A DNA stretch of 64,000 bases from Edaphochlamys debaryana (Eukaryota; Chlorophyta; Chlorophyceae; Chlamydomonadales). Where the stretch lies: contig JAEHOE010000121.1 of assembly GCA_016858145.1 (NCBI GenBank), positions 62,001 to 126,000 of the forward strand, read 5' to 3'. Below the pieces are notes generated by a model. It saw only the letters and a list, made by a program, of their open reading frames with translations, was not told the origin of the DNA and searched no databases. The position numbers and the translations under genes were made by a program. This document shows, one piece after another, positions 35,701 through 47,205 of the stretch. Position 1 is the stretch's first letter. The number at the start of each line of letters is the position of its first letter.

Positions 35701-36932
35701 CGATGACGAGGAGGAGGAGGAGGAGACCGAGGAGGGGGAGTACGAGGAGGGGTCGGACTATGACCCCGAGCTGGAGGCGGCGGCCGTGGCGGCGCTGGAC
35801 GGCGGCCGCGGGGCGGAGGCGGAGGCGGGGGGAGAGGCAGGAGACGAGGCGCACGGGCGGGAGGGCGAGGACGATGAGGAGGATGAGGAGGACGACGACG
35901 AAGACGACGATGAGGAGGACGAGGACGAGGAGTTTACTGGTGAGGGGGCCCTGGGGTGGGGATGGAAGGCCCTGAGGAGTGCTTCCCTCGGGTCTTGCGC
36001 TGAAGTGGCGGGGCGCCTGTTGGGCCGGCGTGCAACCCCCTCTTTCCCCCTCTCTCCCCCCCCAAGGCGAGGGCGAGGACGACGGCCCCACCCTGCTCGA
36101 GCAGCTGACCCGCGGCGCAGTCCCAGGTGGGGGCGGACCGGACGGGGGGAGGAGGCAGGGGGAGGGGAAGCAGGCGGGGAGGGGAGGGGCTGCGTGGAAG
36201 AGCGCGGGGACTGTAGACCCGCTGGGGCGCGCGCCTCCCTTTGCGGTGCAGCGCGAGGGCTCCGTGGCCGCGCGCCGTTCGCCGTGCCCCGGACTGGGGT
36301 GGGTCCAGCGGACTCCAGCCACACTTCGGCAGTGGGTTCGTGGCTCGCTCTCTTGCCCGGGCCGCAGTCCCTCCACCCGCCGCCCTCCCCCTTTCCACTC
36401 CGCAGGCGGGGGCCGCGGCCGCGGCATTCCCCTGGAGGGCGGGGCGCGGTTGGTCCTGGACGGTCCCGGCCTGGGCGGGGACGAGGGGCTGGGGGGCCTG
36501 GGCGGCTTCGGGGGGCCCTTTGGCGGCGGCGGCCTGTACGGCGGCGGCCAGCCGGGCGGCGCTCCTGCTGTGGCCGTGACCCGTGGTCCCGACGGCAACG
36601 ACCTGGTCCTGGGGGCCAACGGCGCGCCCATGCCGCCGCTGTTTCCTGCGCGTCGGGGCGTGATGCTGGGCGGCGGCGGGCTGGGCGGGGGCGGCGGCGG
36701 GCTGGGCGAGGCGCTGGGCGGCGGGCTGGGCCTGGGCCTGGGCGGGGGCCTGATGGACCTGCAGGGGCCCGGCCCGGGCGGGGATGGCGGTGATGACGAG
36801 GCGGCGCTGGCCCAGGGCATGGGCCTGGTGCAGCAGCTGCTGAGCGCGGTGCTGCGGGACGCACTGAGCGGGGGCGGGGCGGGGGAGGGGCCGGGCGGCA
36901 TGCCGCCGCCGCCAGGGGGCCACAGGCGGTGA
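32748..36932 (+). CDS. UBL-UBA-UBA protein, UBAC1/KPC2-like
   Basis: Likely ubiquitin-binding adaptor. Ten exons join in phase: 32748-32894, 33016-33247, 33388-33458, 33633-33812, 33983-34153, 34503-34661, 34895-35273, 35628-35939, 36067-36126, 36406-36932 (745 residues). Residues 1-95 form a ubiquitin-like fold (MDLIVRTLYKTLTLTG..., IHRGTVLTSGSLKQAG, DTLVLLIHR). Low-complexity Ala/Gly and Pro/Met segments follow. UBA1 lies at about 268-305 (LGEMGFGEAVARKALLLHRN, ALNWLLQHGEDP) and UBA2 at about 332-372 (LVEQLVGMGFGREQAAAALR). Then come a highly acidic Asp/Glu region (about 460-550) and a Gly-rich tail. UBL-UBA-UBA order and the HGEDP end of UBA1 resemble UBAC1, the non-catalytic subunit of the KPC ubiquitin ligase; this is the best guess, with a proteasome-shuttle factor as alternative. 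Confidence 0.8.
34208..34338. repeat. 25-bp direct repeat in a UBL-UBA gene intron
   Basis: A 25-base word beginning GCAAGCTAGGGCAGCC occurs at 34208-34232 and 34314-34338 with one mismatch, 106 bases apart, inside the intron 34154-34502. Confidence 0.75.
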
Positions 36933-37801
36933 TGGGGCGGCGCTGGGGGGGCGGGAAGCAGGGGAAGGGACGGTGTGTGTGTGTGGAGGATGAGGACAAC
37001 GTAGGGTGGCAAGGAGACACGAGGGCACCATGACGAGGCGCGTGGGTGTTGCATGGGGGCGTACTCGGCCGCATGGGAGACAGAGGGAGAGTTGCTGTCT
37101 ACCCGCCGGATCGTGTGGCTGGCATAGCCGCCTTGGAGTCGGGGCAGCCGCGTGAGGTACTGAGGTGGCGTGAGACGCGGGGGTGGAGAGTGTGGGGCGC
37201 GACACACATTCTCAACGAGGAAGGGCGCCGCGGCATTGTGAGGGTGGCGCCATAGGCAAGCCCATGCATGCATGTCGAGGCAGGCTCCAGCATACCGGTA
37301 CGGCAACACTGTGAGGTTGTAAGATTTCTCGAGTGTGGCTTCCAGCCTGCGTAGTCCGCAGGTACTGCTGTCGCCTACCACCCCGCACGCCGCCAAGCTG
37401 TTGGGGGTGGCCCCTGACTTCGCGTTAACCAGGAGTACACGGAACACGGTAGGAGTGCTCTCAGAGGAGGAGGACAGGGACTTTGGGGTTTGGCGTGGGG
37501 CGTAGAAGGGGGCGCTCCGGACCATGTGCTTCCCTGTTGTGCAGAGGGGGCCGCTCTAGGCGAGAGAAACGGGGATCTGACCAATCTGACGGGGATCGGG
37601 TCAAGGCGAGGCCCAGGCCCATTGTGGCGCGCTTTCGCCCCCAATACGCCCCAGTTCTTGCCTCTATCGAGCGTCCCACGATACGTTGTCGTAAAGTAGG
37701 ATACAATCAGCTCGTGCAGTCTGAGTGACTTTCGGAGCAGGAATGGCCTTCACCTCAAGCGACTAGCCTCCGCCCCGCTCTGTCTACAGACCCTGCACCG
37801 A
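36933..37801. other. Intergenic, UBL-UBA 3' side and ankyrin-like promoter
   Basis: The 869 bases between two plus-strand genes contain a TGTAA motif at 37318-37322, 386 bases after the upstream stop codon, a candidate poly(A) signal. The remainder should include the promoter of the gene at 37802; no element was identified. Confidence 0.45.
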
Positions 37802-40083
37802 ATGGAGACATCGAAAAAGCAAGAGACGGATGTCGGGCCCTCACCTGTGTGGGTGGCGGACATCATGGACCGGGTCTTCTTTTTCTTGCCTCCAAACCAG
37901 GCGTGGGCTCTGCGCTTTCTGGGCTCGGGACTACTGCTGAAGGCGCAGTGCGACCTTGCCCAGCCAATGCCAGCCTGGGCGTTCCCGCTCTTCCTGTCCG
38001 GGGCCGGCTCATGCCGGGGCATGAACCGGAAGCAACGCGAGCGGCTCGCTGCCCTCGCCGCACCTAGCGGCAGCTTGGCGAGCCTGCAGCTGGCGCTGTC
38101 GTCAGCTGTCGTCCCGCCCAGCTTCGAGCACCTGAAGGCCGCTGCCGGGGCGGGAGATCTGCAGACGTGCCAGTGGCTCACACAACCCGGGCGGCTGTGG
38201 GTGCTGGACACTTCTGACTGGGAGGGTCTCCTCAAGACGGCCGCCAGCGCGGGACACATGCCGATCTGCCGGTGGGCTATGGAGCACAGCCCCAGCGTCT
38301 CATCGCAGGCCACCAGGCAGGCAGCGATGGTAGCGGCTCGGGGAGGGCACGCGGCGGCTTGCGAGGAGCTGCTGGCGGCGTGGCGCGCTGCACGAGAGGT
38401 ACAGCGGCTGCCGCCAGACTTGCGCCTGGAGGCTGAGCGCGACATCCTCGTCGCCGTCATGCACGGCTGCGACCTGGACACCGTGCAGCGGCTGTGCGGC
38501 GGGGCGCAGGCCGCGCAGCTCGAGAGGCTCAGGCTGGAAGCGCACGCGCGCTTGCTCGTCGCCGTACTTGCGGGCCGCACGCCCGACTGGGCGGCCAAGG
38601 CTGCATGGATCGACAGCCCCCAGGCGGTGCTGCCGGAAGCCGCCAACGCAGGCCCCGATGCGTGGGCTCGTCAGGCGCTGCGGCCTGCCCTGCACGCTGC
38701 CCTCTACAGCCCGGCGGAGGACTGGCGGGCGAGGGTGGAGTGGTGCGTGGCCCGGGGCGCGCAGGCGTGCTGGTCGCTGGAGCCCTTTGACCGACAGGCG
38801 ATGCACGTGCAGCAGCAGCAGCTGGTGAGTGGGGATAGTCCAGGGGACAGGGCCGGGCTGGGCTGGGGCGGGCCGGCCGCGGTTGGAGCAGCGTGGGTGG
38901 CAATGCTGCTGGCAGGACGGCCGCCTTGCTGTCTTCCCTGGTCTCAGCTTCCGTTGCCAGCTCAGCCGCCCGCTCAATTGGCCCATCCCGCAGGGAACGG
39001 CCGACGTCCCCACACCCTCCGAGTTGCTGGAGCGTCTGCAGTGGGTCCAAGAGCGGGCGCTGGGTCGTGTGAAGTCCGCTTCTTGGGCCTCGCGCCTCGC
39101 CGTGAGGATGGTGCGCGAGGGAAACGCAGCCCTGCTGCGGTGGCTGCTGCGGGCGGGGGTCCAGCCGGACAGCAACGTAACGCGCCCAGCCCTGGAACGC
39201 GCGGCGGGGGCAGGGCACGTGGAGGTACTGGCTGCGCTTCACGAGGCCTCACATCCCATGGATGCATCCGCGCTGGCACGTGCGGCTGCGCGCGGTGGGA
39301 GCCTGGCCGTACTGCAGTGGGTGCTGCGGGCCCTGTACCCGGCCCCGGAGCCCGCGCCCGGCACCCGGCACCCCGCCCTGACGCCGCCGCTCTTCGCCGC
39401 CGCTGCGGGGTCCGGCAGCTCGGAGGTTGTGCGGTGGCTGGTTGCACACGGCTGCCCCACGTCGGAGGAAGCGTGGGAGGAGGCGGCGCGGTCGGGGTGC
39501 GAGGCGGCGGTGGCGGTGCTTGCGGAGCTGGGCGTCCCGCGGCCGGTGAGCGGGCATGGGCAGCGGAGTTAAGGAACCGTGAGAGGGCAGGGAGCTGAGG
39601 GAGAACCGAGGCCGGGGGCCGTTGACCTAGCCGCATCCGCGTCAGCATTGCCGGTAGCGCCTGGGGCGCTGCCTTCTCCTGCGGCTGTCTCTTTGGTCAC
39701 CAGCCTCTCACTGCCTCCCACTGGCTCCACGCCTTCACCTTGTGCAGGATGACGGGTCGCCGTACGCTGCCGCCGTGGAGGCGGGCGAATGGCGCATGCT
39801 GACGTGTCTGCGGGGAGCGGGCCTGCGCTTCAACCGGAGGGAGGAGTGGTGGCGCGACGGCGGGGAAGCACGGCGGCTGCTCGTGCGCGTCATTGAGGGC
39901 GGCGCGCCGATGCCTGCTCTGCAGTGGGTGGTGGCGGAGTGGGGGCCCTTCCAGTGGGGTGCGGTGGGGCCGAAGGCGATGGAGGCGGCGATGGGGCGGC
40001 TGCCGCTAGAGAGGGACGAGGTACTGGCATGGCTTGCACAGCAGGAGCAGCAGCAGAGGGAGCAGCATGAGGCTGGACAGTAG
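37802..40083 (+). CDS. F-box-like, ankyrin-like repeat protein (paralogue 2)
   Basis: Three exons (37802-38824, 38994-39545, 39748-40083), phase 0 at both joins, encode 636 residues. The F-box-like start is VWVADIMDRVFFFLPPNQAW; irregular ankyrin-type repeats follow (AAAGAGDLQTCQWLTQPG, ARGGHAAACEELLAAWRAA, AAARGGSLAVLQWVLRALYP, LVAHGCPTSEEAWEEAA), ending in a Gln/Glu-rich tail. It matches the gene at 9228-11528 over its whole length, including CRWA, TPDWAAKAAW and WCVARGAQACWS, and shares both intron positions. It probably acts as an SCF substrate receptor or scaffold; the partner is unknown. ATG 37802 is the first in frame with the homology. Confidence 0.87.
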
Positions 40084-41864
40084 AGTGGCATCAAAGCTCC
40101 AGGAGGCTCGGGACTCGGGAGGCAGGCGAGTGCATCAGCTAGTAGCTTCGACAAGCGCTGGGCGCCCCCATGGGGGCGAAAAAGGGCTGAGCCCCTCACC
40201 CATCTGCTACGCGACCCATTCCCCGTGGTAACCGTGGGCGCACTATACTCCAACCGAGCTTTAACGCGTAATTAGCAGGTGGTCCAAGAGGCCTTGTTCA
40301 AGCCAATTGGGGTTCCCCCATCCCATTATGGTTCATCGAGCTTAGAGCAAGTGCACCGTGTCGCGACTGCCCTCAGAGAATTGCGCAAGGTTAGCTAGCA
40401 ACACACTCTGACTGGGTACGCGCGTTTGGAGTAGCTTCGAAACTTCTGGGCAGCGTGACCAAGAGCTATTGCCGGCGGGCGTCGGTTGCCATGAGTGGCC
40501 CTTAGCGGAACAGGACCACACGAGCAGGCTGCTGCTGCGGGGGGTGTCGGATCAGGTGATGGAGCGGCTGCGGGCGGGCACTTGCCCGTCTGGGGAGGGC
40601 GGGCTCAACGGTGTGTTTGAGCGCTGCTGGAAGGGAGACAGCGGGTGGAACGTGGTGCTGAGGGTGACGCCTATCCAGCGGACGGCGTTCAGGTCCGTGG
40701 CGAAGGCTCTGAAAGCAGGGCACGGATTGGTGGTGACGCCCTACCTCACTCCCCTGGGGCGGGCGCTACGGCTAGAGAGGGGTCCTGTGTTTAAGAAGCT
40801 GGCAGCTGATGGCCTGGCGCCCCGCTGGTGCAAGGGGGCTGACATTGAGTTCCTGGAAGGCGGCGGCTGGATGCGGTACGGGTTCTGACCTGGGCTTGGT
40901 TTGTGAGGGCGCTGAGGTAGCAGTGGCCACCAGCGCGGCGGGGTGAAGTGGTTACTGACTGACGCGTGCGGAGGGTTGACGGACAGGTCTGGGGCGCACG
41001 GTCCGTATGAGGGTCACGGCTGATGCGCATGTGACTAAACAACAGCCATGGGGTATCGGAGCCCACATCCCCATCCCCGCAGATCCCATCCTGGCGTGCA
41101 TCAAGTGGCGAGCGCAGAGACGCGTCAAGTCACGGTCCTGGGCCTCGGGCCTTGTAGCGACGATTGGGCATGCATAGGCAGGATAGATCTGGGCAGCGCC
41201 TGACCGCAGGGCAAGAACACATGGAACGTAAGGGCCAAGAGCAGATGGACATGGCACACGGGGGCGTTGGCGCGTGCGCTGGGGTCCAAGGCCGCCAGGG
41301 ATGAGTGGCAAGCGGAGCGAGAGCTCGAGGGGTGATGACCAAGGTGTCACACGCGCAGTGAGCCACGAGCGACCCGGGACTAAGTGAGGCCAGAAGGACT
41401 GCGGGCACGGTCGCATCGCTGCATCAGCAGGCATAGCTGGGCCCGCAGTTGCACTGCTGCAGCTTAGACCCCGCCCGGCCGGAGACCCGCAGCGTAAGCG
41501 ACGGGCGCCAGGAGCCACCCAGCGGTCGAAGCAGGATTGACGCTCGACTTGCTGAGCACTGGAAGTGCAGCGGCAGCATCGGGACGCGGGGGCGGCCGTC
41601 AGCGTTGGGGGCAGGCCACGAGGCCACGCGCTTGACTTATCCAAGGTCCTGCAGCTGTGCGGTGGTGGTGGGGTGCAGAAAAACGGTGTGCCCTCGCTGT
41701 TGCAGTCAGGGGAAGTCCAGGAGCGGTGACCCCGCGACGAGTGGGCGCCAAGAGTTAGGGTTCTTCTGCATGGAACATGCCGTACCGGGTTGGGATGATA
41801 GAGTCGCTGCAAGGCCTCCATTCGGCATTCCACAGCGCGCATTCACGCGACTCACGAACTCACA
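40084..41864. other. Intergenic with a possible retroelement remnant
   Basis: The 1.8 kb between two plus-strand genes contains the open frame 40469-40888 described separately. The remaining sequence (40084-40468 and 40889-41864) shows no recognisable gene; the last few hundred bases should hold the cathepsin promoter. Confidence 0.45.
40469..40888 (+). pseudogene. Possible LINE ORF1-like remnant
   Basis: An uninterrupted frame of about 139 codons without a convincing start; the first ATG is at 40558. It reads like protein, with SRLLLRGVSDQVMERLRAG, SGWNVVLRVTP and a C-terminal stretch LTPLGRALRLERGPVFKKL...APRWCKGADIEF. The pattern LTP-x2-RA-x-R...G-x2-P-x-W-x2-G-x-x-I resembles the C-terminal part of ORF1/gag-like proteins of algal non-LTR retrotransposons, recalled from general experience and not checked. 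No reverse transcriptase follows, so it would be a decayed fragment. It may instead be a real small gene or exon. Confidence 0.35.
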
Positions 41865-44847
41865 ATGGCGCCCTCCCGATGCTTCGCGGTCATCGCGCTG
41901 GCGTGTGTGCTTGCGGCGAGCGCATGTCAAGCTTCTATTGTGGAGCGCGTTGCCACTGGCAAGCGCAGTCGCTTTGCTTCGTCCGTCATTCGCTCGGCGG
42001 ACTATGAGCCCTTGATGTGAGTCGTTCGCGCGGCTGCAGGGCAACTCGTCCTTACCTGAGCCCGCCTCATTGACTGAAACTCGCTCATTTCCATGTGCGC
42101 AGCAAGACCCCGCTCCCTCACGAGCTGCTGTCGGCGGAGGAGCTGCCCGCGACCTGGGACTGGTGAGTTTGCTCAAGCCCTAGTTCAGGCTTGCGCGGTC
42201 GCGTTCAGCCTCGGCCAGCCCGTTGCCTGCTGAATTGGTTATGGGGCATCGCAAGGGACACCCCAGGGAGCAGATCGGGCGCGGCGGCTGGCGCAACTTC
42301 AAAAACGGTCGCCACGGAGGACTGCATCCCCGTGCGCGCGCCGCGCTGGCGCGCCGCCGGCCTACGTGGCAACGGACTCTGTTAGGTGTCCCGCGAGTGC
42401 TACGAGTGCGGCGACCGCGGCGGCTGCAAAGGCGGCTCGTGCAACCGGGCCCCTCGGGCCGCGGCCCCTCGCCTCCCGCGCTTCGGCTGGCCGCGCTATC
42501 CCCTCACTCAAAACCCCTCTCCCGCCCCCAGGCGCAACATCACGCACGGCGAGAACGGCGACTCGCACAACTACCTGAGCATGATCCGCAACCAGCACGT
42601 GAGACGGGGGCCTGGGGCCTTTGGGGAGGGGAGGGCAAGGGCAGCTGTCGCCGGTGCAAACCCGAGCGTGGCGCTTAACGGTGCCCCCGACACGCTCGCC
42701 CGCAGGTTCTCAGTACTTGCAAGGCATCACTGCCAAAGTGCAAACGCCATCCGGCTTACGCCCTTTTCCAACCCCGCCTGCATTCTGCAGATTCCCGAGT
42801 ACTGCGGCTCCTGCTGGGCGCACGGCGCCAGCAGCGCCCTGGCCGACCGTATGAACATCAAGACGCGGGTGAGGGCCTTGGGGGGGCCTGGGGCGTTGAG
42901 AGAGGGGCGGCACGTGGGGTAAGGATCTTGGGGGCGCTTGGGCGGGGGCGCGGGGGCCCCTCTGCGCTACTAAATCTCCACTCCCGCCCCCGCTCCCCTG
43001 CAGGGCGCCTGGCCCGGGTCCTTCCTGTCGGTTCAGAACATCGTGGACTGCGGCGATGCGGGCAGGTGAGCGGGGTGCACCGGGAGAGGGAGAACCAAGG
43101 GGGATAACCCGGCACTGGAGACAGTACGTGCTTCTCACACGTCAGTCCAGCCCTTGCCCGCATGCTGAAGCCAACCAGTTTGTCCTCTCCTCTGCTCCCG
43201 TTCCTCCTCCTCCTCGATCCTCCAGCTGCAACGGCGGCGACGACCGCCTGGTCTACGTGTACGCCGCCAAGCACGGCATCCCCCCGGACACGTGCAACCT
43301 GTACGTCGCCCACAACCAGGTGAGGCGGCTGGAGGGGCCGAGGAGGCCGAGGAGGCCGGGGCGGGGTCTGCGGGTGTGGGTGCAGCCGCGCTGCCCCGCC
43401 GAGTTGCGCTCACGTGCCACACTTGCTCATCTAGAACTCGTTCTGTGCCCCCCACCTCGCTCGCCCGCCCCCCCAGGTCTGCCACGCCAAGGAGCAGTGC
43501 TATACCTGCTGGCCGGGCGAGGGCTGCCAGCCCATCTATGACTACAACCGCCTGACTGTGTCGGAGCACGGCAAGATCAAGGTGGGATCTGCATCTTTCT
43601 GCAGGGATTGCGGTCACGGCCTTGTGTGCATTCCTGATCCCCTGGGCTGACACGCGCGCTTCCCTGCGCAAATATTGCCGCTGCCGTATACAGGGCATCC
43701 ACCAGATGAAGGCCGAGATTTTCCAGCGCGGCCCCATTAGCTGCGGCATTGACGCCACCGACAACATGGACTCGTACACCGGTGCGTGCGTGTGTGGGCA
43801 CCGGGCTGCACACTGCCGCACCCCCTGCTATCTAGTCGTGCGCCGCCGCATCGGTCTGCGCTCACATCCACACAAGTCTCATTAGCACCACCATCTTCAC
43901 GACATTGCATGCCGCCTTGGAACGCTTCGCCCCGTCTCCCTCCTCCTCTCAACCACAAGCCCGAACAGCATCATTCCAAATGATACCACGCCAACGCTAA
44001 TCCCCCTCCTCCCTGGTCCCCCCAGGCGGCCTGTACGCCGAGTACAAGCCCAGGCCCGAGATCAACCACGTGGTGTCGGTGGTGGGCTGGGGGGTGGACG
44101 AGGCCACCGGCGCCGAGTACTGGGTGGTACGCAACTCGTGGGGCGAGCCCTGGGGCGAGAGCGGTGAGCGGGGGGGGCGGGAAGGGGGCGGGGGCGTGCT
44201 GCACGGGGGTCGACGGGAAGGGGGCGGGTGGGAACATGCCTTGGGGGCGCTTGACGCAGCAAGTGAGGCTGGAGTACGTTCGCCTGTGTGCTGACGCGGT
44301 CCTCTCTTCGCACTGCTCTGACCGTCCGCTCATTGGCCCTGGTCCCCTCCCGACCTCCCCCCTCCCCCCTCAGGCTTCATGAAGCTGGTGACCTCGGCCT
44401 ACAAGGACGGCACCGGCGACCTGTACAACCTGGCCATCGAGACCGAGTGCGCGTTCGGCGTGCCCGACAGGTGCGTGGTGGGGAGGAAGCGCTGCAACGG
44501 CGGTGGCGTGGGGCTAGCGTGAACGGCGCGAAACGGTGGCCGTCCTCAGATATCCCACACTGGCACGCCGCCAGCCCCGCCCGGCCACGTCTCCCTACTC
44601 CGCCTTCCGCAAACCTCCTGCCTGATCCTCATCTGCATCCTGTGCCCGACCGCCGACCCTTGCAACCCGCGTCCGCTCCGTGCCTCGCAGCTGGGTGCCG
44701 GCCCGCGAGCTGGGCTTTGGCCCCGACGACTTCTCCGCCGCCTCGGCTAAGCTGGTGACCCGCGACGCCGCTGGCTCCAAGAAGGCGGCCGGCGCCAACC
44801 GCAAGATCCTGCCCGGAGTGACCCTGCGCCAGCAGGAGCAGGCGTAA
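41865..44847 (+). CDS. Cathepsin X/Z-type papain-family cysteine protease
   Basis: Lysosomal or vacuolar C1A protease; cathepsin X acts as a carboxypeptidase. Eleven exons join in phase: 41865-42016, 42103-42162, 42532-42598, 42791-42868, 43004-43065, 43226-43319, 43477-43581, 43694-43781, 44026-44163, 44374-44470, 44691-44847 (365 residues). The signal peptide is [20 protein letters not shown] and the propeptide is short, as in cathepsin X. The mature enzyme starts near LPATWDWRNI. Q92, C101 ([13 protein letters not shown], with the cathepsin X HIP insertion), H250 ([11 protein letters not shown]) and N272 ([12 protein letters not shown]) form the active site. DCGDAGSCNGGDD and [19 protein letters not shown] follow the family. 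The C-terminus is about 50 residues longer than the animal enzyme (from [11 protein letters not shown]), basic and Ala-rich, possibly a sorting or processing extension. Confidence 0.95.
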
Positions 44848-47205
44848 GCGGCTGCAGCCTGGATAGGCTGAGCCACGCCGCCGGTGTGACTGGTGAGCGT
44901 GTGGTGCTACCGCAATCCGGGGAAGGGGCGAGTGGGCTTTATTGTATGTGCAGGGGCAGGCACCGGTGTTTTGTGTCTCCCCTGGGACACGGCGCCAACC
45001 GTGGTGTTCGTCCTCGCCTGCAGGTGCCAGCATTGGTTTATGGTGCGAAGTACGTGACGCAGAAAGCGTCGTGAGCAGATGTCCTCCCTGGCCTGTGTAC
45101 CCTTCTCGTGGCGAAGCTGACTGTGCGACCGTGCTACTGAGCTACGTGGACCGACTTCGGGACGTGTCGTCCGCGATCGCCCGTGTCTATCGACCAGGGA
45201 ACGACGTGACGAGCAGCAAGCAAGAAGCGCAGGGGTTTGGGCGAGCGGGTGAAGCTGCACCCCAGCGGAGGCCGTGACACCGAGAGCGTCTGTGAGTGCC
45301 AGTGCCCGTGCCTGTGCCGGAAACGGCTGCCAGCTGCAGTCGACGGCTGCGATAAACAAAGCGTGTCGCGACTGACTTCGGGACAGAGTGCGGGAGCCAC
45401 AGGGGTGCGGCTGTGTGGCGTGGGCGGCTTCGCAAATTGCCTCTCTCCTCTGAAGCGGAGCGGGCGGTTTTGTCGAGCTGCAGTGGATATTTCTTTCGGT
45501 TTCCTTGCAACTACAGCCCGTTTTGTCGTGGTTTAGGGCCTGATGTATGAGGGGGCTGTGTACCAAGAGTTAGTAGGTTGCGCCTTTGCCACGAGTGCAC
45601 GGCAGCAAGAGTGTAGGAGCAATGACCCCGCCGCTGTGTGCCTCATCCAGGCAGCAGCTGGCGAAGGCTTGTGTGTACCAATCCATTTTAGCGCCACAGG
45701 TTGTGGTGCCCACCGTGTGTCTGCATGCTTAGACCGATTCGTTGATTTCTGGAGGCCAGGGCCAGGGGGTGTTCTTTCGAGGCAGGTGAGGCGTGGTGGT
45801 AGGGAGGTGTTGTGTTTGCCCCACCCGGGGTGGCCCAGGTTGGTGTTTTGTGGAGGGGTTTGTGTCCGGCGTGTTGGAGGAGGAGGCCGGTGATAGCTGC
45901 TTAAGGCTTGGTTGAGCTGGGGCCTGTGGCTTGAGTTAAATGTAAGCTGGCTCACCGGGTGCTGCTGGCCCTCCTTCCTTCTGCTCCTGACCGTTTGCTC
46001 AGGGCCACCCCTGCCCACTTCTGGGCCCACCCCGGCTGTAAACCTGGTCAGCTTGCAGCCTGGAGCAGCGCCATATACCGGCATGCACGTCGACTGCTGA
46101 GGTCGCCCGGAGATGCAGCTGACTCACCTCAACCGCTAGACGGGGTAACGGTAGAAGTCATGGTCCCAGGGGCAACGTTTCCGCGGTTGCGTTGCGCCCG
46201 TGGGCTGAGGGTAGTCTTGTTCGATGTGGGACGGTGCCAATGTGCTATGGACGCCCTGCGGCCCTGGTCATGATATGCAAAGCAGTATGGGATCCGTGGA
46301 GGCGTGGGTTAGGCCTGGCTCGCACCGACTGGCCCCTGCTCCGGGTCAACGGGCAGTGGGGCGCGGGGCCAGCGTCCATATCCGAAGCTTCCGGGACCTT
46401 CCCGGGCGAGCGAAGGCACTTCTCTCTGCATGGCCACGTGTTCATCTCCACAAGCTAAGTTCCTCATTCTATAAGGCATGCGCCGGCCCGGCGAGGGCCC
46501 GTCGGGTGAGGGGCTCGTGCCAACCGGGGTCGGAAGGTGGGTTCGGGCATGGCACGCGACTGGCCATGGCCCCAGGTGACTCGCGTAACTTGGCTAGCTA
46601 TACTAAAGTCACGTCTCCAACACAAGCGATCGCATGCACACACAGTTGCGGCATGCGGCTGGCTAGCGCCCCGCGTGTCGGTCATACTCATCTGCGCGCA
46701 GCGTGCTCCTCGTGACAGCGTAGAGATAGAAGTGACTTGTGCATCTTAGACCGAAACACGCACCTTCAGCAGCCTTCAAAGTGCTGCGGGAGGGAGCCAG
46801 GTGCGGATGCTCGGGCGCCCGCCCTTGCCCAGGTGTCCAACCGGGGCGACTTGAGCTGGAATTCTTTGGCCGATCGTGGTCATGGCCCTGCCGTTGAGGC
46901 CAGCGCCTGCGGGCGAGCGCTCGACAGAATCATGTTTCGCAAGCGGCAAGCTCGTCAAAAGGCCCAACCAGGCTGCTGGTCGCTGCTAGTGCCAAACTAT
47001 CAGCTAGCATCATGCTCATGCCTGTCCCGGAGGCCGGATTGCTCGCCTCACGGCCACTTGTTGAAGTGTACCTGTGCCCCTCGCTGACCCCGTCCCCGCT
47101 CTCCTTCTTCAAGCGCCATACCTACCTCTGTACGCAACACCTGCTTCCCCCTTCCTCGCCTTTCTTCAGCAAGCGTGTCCTTCACCCGTCCCGTCCAGGT
47201 CAGGC
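44848..47205. other. Long intergenic region
   Basis: The 2.4 kb between two plus-strand genes is less GC-biased than its surroundings and has no recognisable exon, RNA gene or mobile element. It should include the cathepsin 3' UTR and the promoter and possible 5' UTR exons of the CRAL-TRIO-like gene. Confidence 0.45.

Noticed and set aside
35519..37525. Long open frame on the minus strand opposite the UBL-UBA gene (about 668 codons)
   Set aside because: It is rich in Pro, Arg and Ser, the mirror of GC-rich Gly/Ala/Glu codons on the other strand, and crosses exons and introns of a well-supported plus-strand gene.
42386..42531. Cys-rich stretch ([19 protein letters not shown]) in a cathepsin intron
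   Set aside because: An acceptor-like TTAG precedes it, but including it as an exon shifts the frame (146 nt), and reading through from the preceding exon meets an immediate TGA; the direct join TG|G CGC gives the conserved WDWRNI sequence.
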